Virus record (IMG/VR): IMGVR_UViG_3300046516_000544
Coordinates: 1 to 23,117 of that record
Source: a virus
DNA length: 23,117 bases
Reading direction: 5' to 3' (one strand)
Below are positions 19,823-23,117 of this stretch, in pieces. A program made the translations under genes and the position numbers. Positions within the stretch are counted from its first letter, which is position 1. The number at the start of each line of letters is the position of its first letter. The notes under the pieces were generated by a model. The model saw only the letters and a list, made by a program, of their open reading frames with translations, was not told where the DNA came from and did no database searches.

Positions 19823-21130
19823 ATGCCGACTTACCGACTTGGCATCATGGCTGTAAAGATCCGATACTCCTGGCAGAAGCCGGGGAGCACACTGCTCTAT
19901 TACCGCAGGAGGGTCCCCGACGATTTACTCGAGTCGTATGGGAACCGGCGATTCCTGGTGGTATCGCTTCAGACCTCGGATCCCCGGGAAGCTGCGTCGA
20001 AAATCCATAAACTGGCCCGTCAGCACGACGAGGAATTCGCTGCACTCCGGAAGCCCACTCGCGTTGGGAACCTCAAGCTCGCACAGAAGATGCTGGCCGA
20101 ACACGGGGTCGATCCTGTACAACCTCATGAGGGATCCCTGTGGGCCTTCGGGGATTACCTGGAGGACCGTGAGGTCAACGGGAAGCTCCCAGAGCCCCTG
20201 GCGACCGCTCAGGAACTCATAGCAGGCACCCGCGCCTACACCCTTACCGACTGCCGGGACGAGTACATCACTGCCCGTCCGGACTCAAAGGAACGCGCCG
20301 AGCGGGCCTACCGATACCTGCTCGAGTACCTGAAGTCAGACCGGGACATCCGCAAGTTGCGAAGGACCGAGGTCAACGGCTTCGTACAGCATCTCCTCGG
20401 CAAAGATCTGTCCACCAGCTCCGTGCAGCGGTACCTGGTGCCCCTGAAGGCGTCCTTCGCTCGAGCCATCCGTGAAAACGAGATGAACGTCACTAACGTG
20501 TTCGCCCGTGTCGAGATCCCGGAGTTCGGGTCAGACGTGGAGGACCGGGAGGTCTTCACCCTCGAGCAGTTCAAGGCGCTAGACCGGGCGCTCGCCCAGG
20601 TTCCCCAGGACACCCTCAGGTCGATCCTGCTGGTCCTGTCGGAAACCGGGGCGCGGCTGGCAGAGATCGTCGGGTTGGCCAAGGCCGATCTACACCTGAA
20701 GGCCAAGGTCCCGTACATCGCCCTGAAGCCCCACCCCTGGAGGTCCCTGAAGACCCCGGGGAGCACCCGGAAGATCCCCCTGACACCTAGGGCCGTTGAG
20801 TGTCTACAGGGGGCAATTAGCCGCTCGTCGGACCCTGTCCTACTCTACCCCCACTATACGACTCCCGAGGGCTGCAAGGCCGATACAGTCAGCGCTTCGC
20901 TGGTGAAGTGGGTGAGAAACCGTGAGGGACTGAAGGACACCAAGTTGGGGAACCACTCGCTGCGCCACGGGATGAAGGATCTACTCCGGATGGTCAAGTG
21001 CCCGAGCGAAGCTGCAGACCAGATCATCGGTCACGCCACACCTGGCATGGGGGCCAACTACGGGGAAGGGTATTCCCTGGAAATGCTCCATGACTGGATA
21101 GTCGCTGCCAATGGCCTAAAGAATCACTAG
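19823..21130 (+). CDS. int: Tyrosine recombinase / integrase 2
   Basis: 435 residues, the usual length for prophage integrases with an N-terminal DUF6538-like arm domain (IRYSWQKPGSTLLYYRRRVP, then FLVVSLQTSDPREAAS). Core-binding domain about residues 140-235, and a complete catalytic domain: R278 in TGARLAEIVGL, Lys in LKTPGSTRKIPL, HSLRH (H378, R381), GHATPGMGANY with H404 and nucleophile Y413. The start is uncertain: ATG 19823 has no good SD, and ATG 19847 is an alternative. Unrelated in detail to integrase 1 apart from the catalytic pattern. Likely the phage integrase proper, using the GTTATCAC repeats; this is inferred. Confidence 0.93.
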   Translation: MPTYRLGIMAVKIRYSWQKPGSTLLYYRRRVPDDLLESYGNRRFLVVSLQTSDPREAASKIHKLARQHDEEFAALRKPTRVGNLKLAQKMLAEHGVDPVQPHEGSLWAFGDYLEDREVNGKLPEPLATAQELIAGTRAYTLTDCRDEYITARPDSKERAERAYRYLLEYLKSDRDIRKLRRTEVNGFVQHLLGKDLSTSSVQRYLVPLKASFARAIRENEMNVTNVFARVEIPEFGSDVEDREVFTLEQFKALDRALAQVPQDTLRSILLVLSETGARLAEIVGLAKADLHLKAKVPYIALKPHPWRSLKTPGSTRKIPLTPRAVECLQGAISRSSDPVLLYPHYTTPEGCKADTVSASLVKWVRNREGLKDTKLGNHSLRHGMKDLLRMVKCPSEAADQIIGHATPGMGANYGEGYSLEMLHDWIVAANGLKNH

Positions 21131-21171
21131 TTTCAGCCGTAAGACAACCATAGACAACTCAGGGTTATCAC

Positions 21172-21396
21172 ATGAAGACCTTAATCACCTTGGCAGCGGC
21201 CTTGGCTCTCGCCGGCTGTGTTTCCGAGCCCAAGATCGACTTCTCGAAGTCAGACAAGCAGTGTTCAGCCCGATGCACCACGGAATACTCAAAGTGCAAC
21301 AGCGGGTTCCACATGTCCGACTGGCAGAACCAGCGGGCCTGCAACGCAGCGATCAAGATGTGTGCTGCGACCTGCGGAGCCACCGTCACCGAGTAA
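21172..21396 (+). CDS. Small cysteine-rich lipoprotein, candidate lysogenic conversion factor
   Basis: 74 residues. Signal sequence TLITLAAALALAGC with lipobox LAGC; Cys16 would be lipidated by Lgt and the signal removed by Lsp. The mature part is about 59 residues with six further cysteines (QCSARC, SKCNS, RACNA, KMCAATCG), so three disulfides are possible in the periplasm. ATG 21172 is immediately preceded by a GTTATCAC repeat and lacks a strong SD. Phage lipoproteins of this size include receptor-masking superinfection exclusion factors such as T5 Llp. Position beside integrase 2 fits a gene expressed in the lysogen. It could instead be a spanin component, but no Rz partner is present. Confidence 0.72.
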   Translation: MKTLITLAAALALAGCVSEPKIDFSKSDKQCSARCTTEYSKCNSGFHMSDWQNQRACNAAIKMCAATCGATVTE

Positions 21397-21400
21397 CGAA

Positions 21401-21443
21401 AAAAGACCCCTAGGGATCCATTACGGAACCTTAGGGGTCTTTT
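21401..21443. terminator. Bidirectional intrinsic terminator
   Basis: AAAAGACCCCT (21401-21411) is perfectly complementary to AGGGGTCTTTT (21433-21443). The stem ends in A's on the left and T's on the right, so it works in both directions between the lipoprotein gene (plus) and the lysis genes (minus). Confidence 0.9.
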
Positions 21444-21446
21444 GCA

Positions 21447-21677
21447 TCAGTGCAACACCAGCTTGGTTATCACATCTTTCAGGCCTAGTACGTTCACAGC
21501 GAACACCATGCCACCGCCATACATCGCCCACTTGATCTGAAGCAGGATCTTCTCGATGGCCTTCAGGGATGTCCCGAAGGTCTCCTGGGCATCCTCAAGC
21601 GTCTCCAGCTTCTCGTCCTGGGCATCCATGCGGAACTCCAGCTTTGCTACTCGGTTGTCGAGTGTCTCGTCCATCAT
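21447..21677 (-). CDS. Coiled-coil plus single-TM lysis-associated protein (XhlA-like architecture)
   Basis: 76 residues. Starts at ATG 21677 (a second ATG follows directly), with GGTGGA upstream as ribosome site. Residues 1-45 are a coiled coil (NRVAKLEFRMDAQDEKLETL) and residues about 49-71 a membrane helix (WAMYGGGMVFAVNVLGL). This arrangement resembles hemolysin XhlA and similar holin-accessory proteins. It overlaps the holin gene by 4 bases and is the last gene of the minus-strand lysis operon. Confidence 0.62.
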   Translation of the reverse strand: MMDETLDNRVAKLEFRMDAQDEKLETLEDAQETFGTSLKAIEKILLQIKWAMYGGGMVFAVNVLGLKDVITKLVLH

Positions 21678-22228
21678 TCCACCGGCTGTGCTTTGGCGAT
21701 GATCGCCGTCTTGTCGTTGCTCGAGTTCGTGTCTCCGAACCAGAAGTGAATTGTGGCCAACCAGGCGGTGCCCAGGGAGCCGATCAGGCTGTAGAAGATC
21801 GCCTTGTTTGCGTCAGGGATGTTGCAGAACATCAGGGCAGAGACGAGACCGAAGAAGCCCGCAGTGATCGCCAGGGTTAGCACCGGGGGAACCCAGGAGC
21901 GCGTGGAGGTCTGCATGGTGCGAGCACCTTCCACGTCCTGCACGTTCAGTGCGGCCAGAGCTTCCTTGTCCTTGAAGCCCAAGGTCGCCATGGATACCTG
22001 GAAGTCCTGGTCAGCCTTGCGCATCGCTGCCAGTTGCTCAGGGGTTGCGCCGGCAATGGCTGCTGCCACGGCTTGTTGTCGCTGATCCACAGGGTCGTTG
22101 GAACCTGGGGTGATCCCGAAGACGTGCTCCAGGGCTGTTACTGCGGTGCCCGCCAGGGGGCCACCAACGGCGGTGGCGATTGTCGGGGCGAGGTTTGCCA
22201 CCACGCCTGCGATGCTCGACCAGCTCAT
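21674..22228 (-). CDS. Three-TM holin
   Basis: 184 residues, ATG 22228 with GGAGGT 7 bases upstream, overlapping the endolysin stop. A Gly/Ala-rich hydrophobic N-terminus (VANLAPTIATAVGGPLAG) is followed by a charged helical middle and two membrane helices (about 112-134 PPVLTLAITAGFFGLVSALM and 142-163 AIFYSLIGSLGTAW). The AQ..A..K.., NVQDVEGARTMQTSTRSWVPP pattern is that of the phage 3TM holin family. It should form the inner-membrane holes that release the endolysin. Confidence 0.85.
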   Translation of the reverse strand: MSWSSIAGVVANLAPTIATAVGGPLAGTAVTALEHVFGITPGSNDPVDQRQQAVAAAIAGATPEQLAAMRKADQDFQVSMATLGFKDKEALAALNVQDVEGARTMQTSTRSWVPPVLTLAITAGFFGLVSALMFCNIPDANKAIFYSLIGSLGTAWLATIHFWFGDTNSSNDKTAIIAKAQPVE

Positions 22229-22719
22229 ACTGCTACCTCCGAGTGCTGTTGGAGGTTCGGTGACCCCACGTTGAAATTTGCGCCCAACAGGAACTCAGCC
22301 ATCTCGCCAGAGCGCCGAGTTACCAGGCCTGCCATTACCTTGCCGGCTGCGAGATCCCACTTCGGGAACTCTTTGGCCGCACCTTCGATGTCCCCTGCGT
22401 TCAGAAGACGCAGCAGGCTCGAGTGGTCGAAGTTGCCCCGTCCCACGTTGTACGTGAAGGAGGCCAGAGCGGCCTTCTCCTCGTCAGTCAGGGGGATCTT
22501 CACCTCGGAGTCAATGAATGACCCCAGGGCGACCACGCGGTCCAGGAGATCCTGGTCAGCTTGAACTTGGGTCCATACGGTCCCTGGGCCGATCTTCGTA
22601 CCTGTCGCACCGTAGCCAATAGTCCATGGTGCGGCACCTGTCGCAGGGTCGGGGTATGCCTTGAGCCGGCACCCTTCGAACTGCTTGATTAGTTTCAGTG
22701 ATTCATCGCACCACGTCAT
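22225..22719 (-). CDS. Endolysin, GH24 muramidase (T4 lysozyme type)
   Basis: 164 residues, AAGGA upstream of ATG 22719. The catalytic triad is visible: E15 in IKQFEGCRL, D24 in AYPDPATG, T33 in PWTIGYGATG. Cleaves the glycan strands of peptidoglycan. No signal or SAR sequence at the N-terminus, so release depends on the holin encoded directly downstream. T7 itself uses an unrelated amidase (gp3.5), so this lysis enzyme comes from a different source. Confidence 0.95.
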   Translation of the reverse strand: MTWCDESLKLIKQFEGCRLKAYPDPATGAAPWTIGYGATGTKIGPGTVWTQVQADQDLLDRVVALGSFIDSEVKIPLTDEEKAALASFTYNVGRGNFDHSSLLRLLNAGDIEGAAKEFPKWDLAAGKVMAGLVTRRSGEMAEFLLGANFNVGSPNLQQHSEVAV

Positions 22720-22728
22720 ATTGTTTCC

Positions 22729-22974
22729 TTAATCTGGAATGATCGCGTCGGTGCCCATCTGAGCAGCCATAGCGGTCTTGCAGTGGTCCTTCTGGAGCCA
22801 GTTCAAGAACCGACACAGGACACATCCCCAGCGTTGCTGCTTGAGCTGGGCCTTTCCGGCACGGGACGAGATCGTTTCGTATGGGCTACCGAGCAGAACG
22901 AGAGCGTTGACGGCGATGTCAAGCACGATCAGGATGTTCAGCAGGTAGCGCTTGATGAAGTTAAGGACTACCAA
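22729..22974 (-). CDS. Small membrane protein conserved beside phage lysis genes
   Basis: 81 residues if started at TTG 22974 (no ATG or GTG is available upstream of the hydrophobic start). One membrane helix at about residues 6-29 (FIKRYLLNILIVLDIAVNAL), then PYETISSRAGKAQ and a Cys/His end (WLQKDHCKTAM). I have seen the segment G-PYET-SSRAGKA and DHC in many unannotated phage proteins near endolysins. Function unknown. The TTG overlaps the previous stop by 7 bases. Confidence 0.65.
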   Translation of the reverse strand: MVVLNFIKRYLLNILIVLDIAVNALVLLGSPYETISSRAGKAQLKQQRWGCVLCRFLNWLQKDHCKTAMAAQMGTDAIIPD

Positions 22975-23117
22975 GAGATAGCCTCAACAGAAGGAACGTC
23001 CGTGGCTGCTGCGATCTGGTCCTGGAGTTGCTGGTTCTTACTCATGCAGGCTAGGATCGCAGCCTTGCCGTCCATACCAACTTGCTGAATCTGCGCAGCC
23101 GTGTGGGCTGACCAGTT
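22968..23117 (-). CDS. C-terminal end of an unknown late gene (partial at window edge)
   Basis: A minus-strand frame enters from the right edge, 49 residues plus stop (22968-22970): starts NWSAHTAAQIQQVGMDGKAA and ends AAATDVPSVEAISW. Helical, Ala/Gln-rich. It probably belongs to a structural or tail-related gene upstream of the lysis cassette, but this tail is too short to identify. Confidence 0.55.
   Translation of the reverse strand, partial: NWSAHTAAQIQQVGMDGKAAILACMSKNQQLQDQIAAATDVPSVEAISW

Noticed and set aside
20855-20864. TATACGACTC, close to the T7 promoter core
   Set aside because: Inside the integrase 2 coding region, lacks the CACTATAG initiation part, and this polymerase has a different specificity loop.
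21172-21396. Lipoprotein as Rz1-type spanin
   Set aside because: It lies on the strand opposite to the lysis genes, is not nested in an Rz frame, and its mature part is cysteine-rich rather than proline-rich.
1-23117. CRISPR array
   Set aside because: No regularly spaced direct repeats of 23-40 bases; the repeats seen are short or inverted.

Overview
The window reads as part of a temperate, T7-like (Autographivirus-type) phage or prophage of a GC-rich Gram-negative bacterium. Evidence for the phage type is a single-subunit T7-type RNA polymerase followed by the T7 replication order: ssDNA-binding protein, endonuclease I, primase-helicase, family A DNA polymerase, 5'-3' exonuclease. Evidence for a temperate lifestyle is two complete tyrosine recombinases, a ribbon-helix-helix-like protein and a small lipoprotein downstream of the replication module. 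Evidence for a Gram-negative host is the lipoprotein, the Lar-like protein and the canonical muramidase/holin set. I cannot name the host or the phage.

Layout. (1) 1-742: tail of a plus-strand operon of very small overlapping genes, closed by a strong hairpin terminator at 751-810. (2) 811-2335: about 1.5 kb with no convincing gene but very dense inverted repeats, a dyad operator-like element with a candidate promoter (1838-1909), and a perfect 35-bp inverted repeat (2041-2075/2178-2212) just before the RNA polymerase gene. (3) 2336-18005: a tightly packed plus-strand replication/early operon. Most genes overlap as ATGA or TGATG, and many small proteins of unknown function lie between the replication genes. 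It ends at a UUCG terminator (18024-18049). (4) 18050-21396: lysogeny region with integrase 1, two small ORFs (one RHH-like), integrase 2 and a cysteine-rich lipoprotein, with repeated TTGTACA and GTTATCAC motifs between genes. (5) 21401-21443: bidirectional terminator. (6) 21447-23117: minus-strand lysis genes (in transcription order: end of an unknown gene, small membrane protein, GH24 endolysin, three-TM holin, coiled-coil/TM protein) converging on the lysogeny region.

How it may work together (inference): a host-type promoter upstream of 2336 makes the phage polymerase. The replication set copies the genome, and endonuclease I and the exonuclease process host DNA and junctions. The choice between lysogeny and lysis is probably made in the repeat-rich control region and in the 18-19.3 kb region. 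These share TTGTACA-type motifs, so one regulator could act at both. The most interesting parts are the unusual control region, the pairing of two integrases with a T7-like replicon, late genes on the opposite strand, and a DNA polymerase that lacks the thioredoxin-binding insertion.
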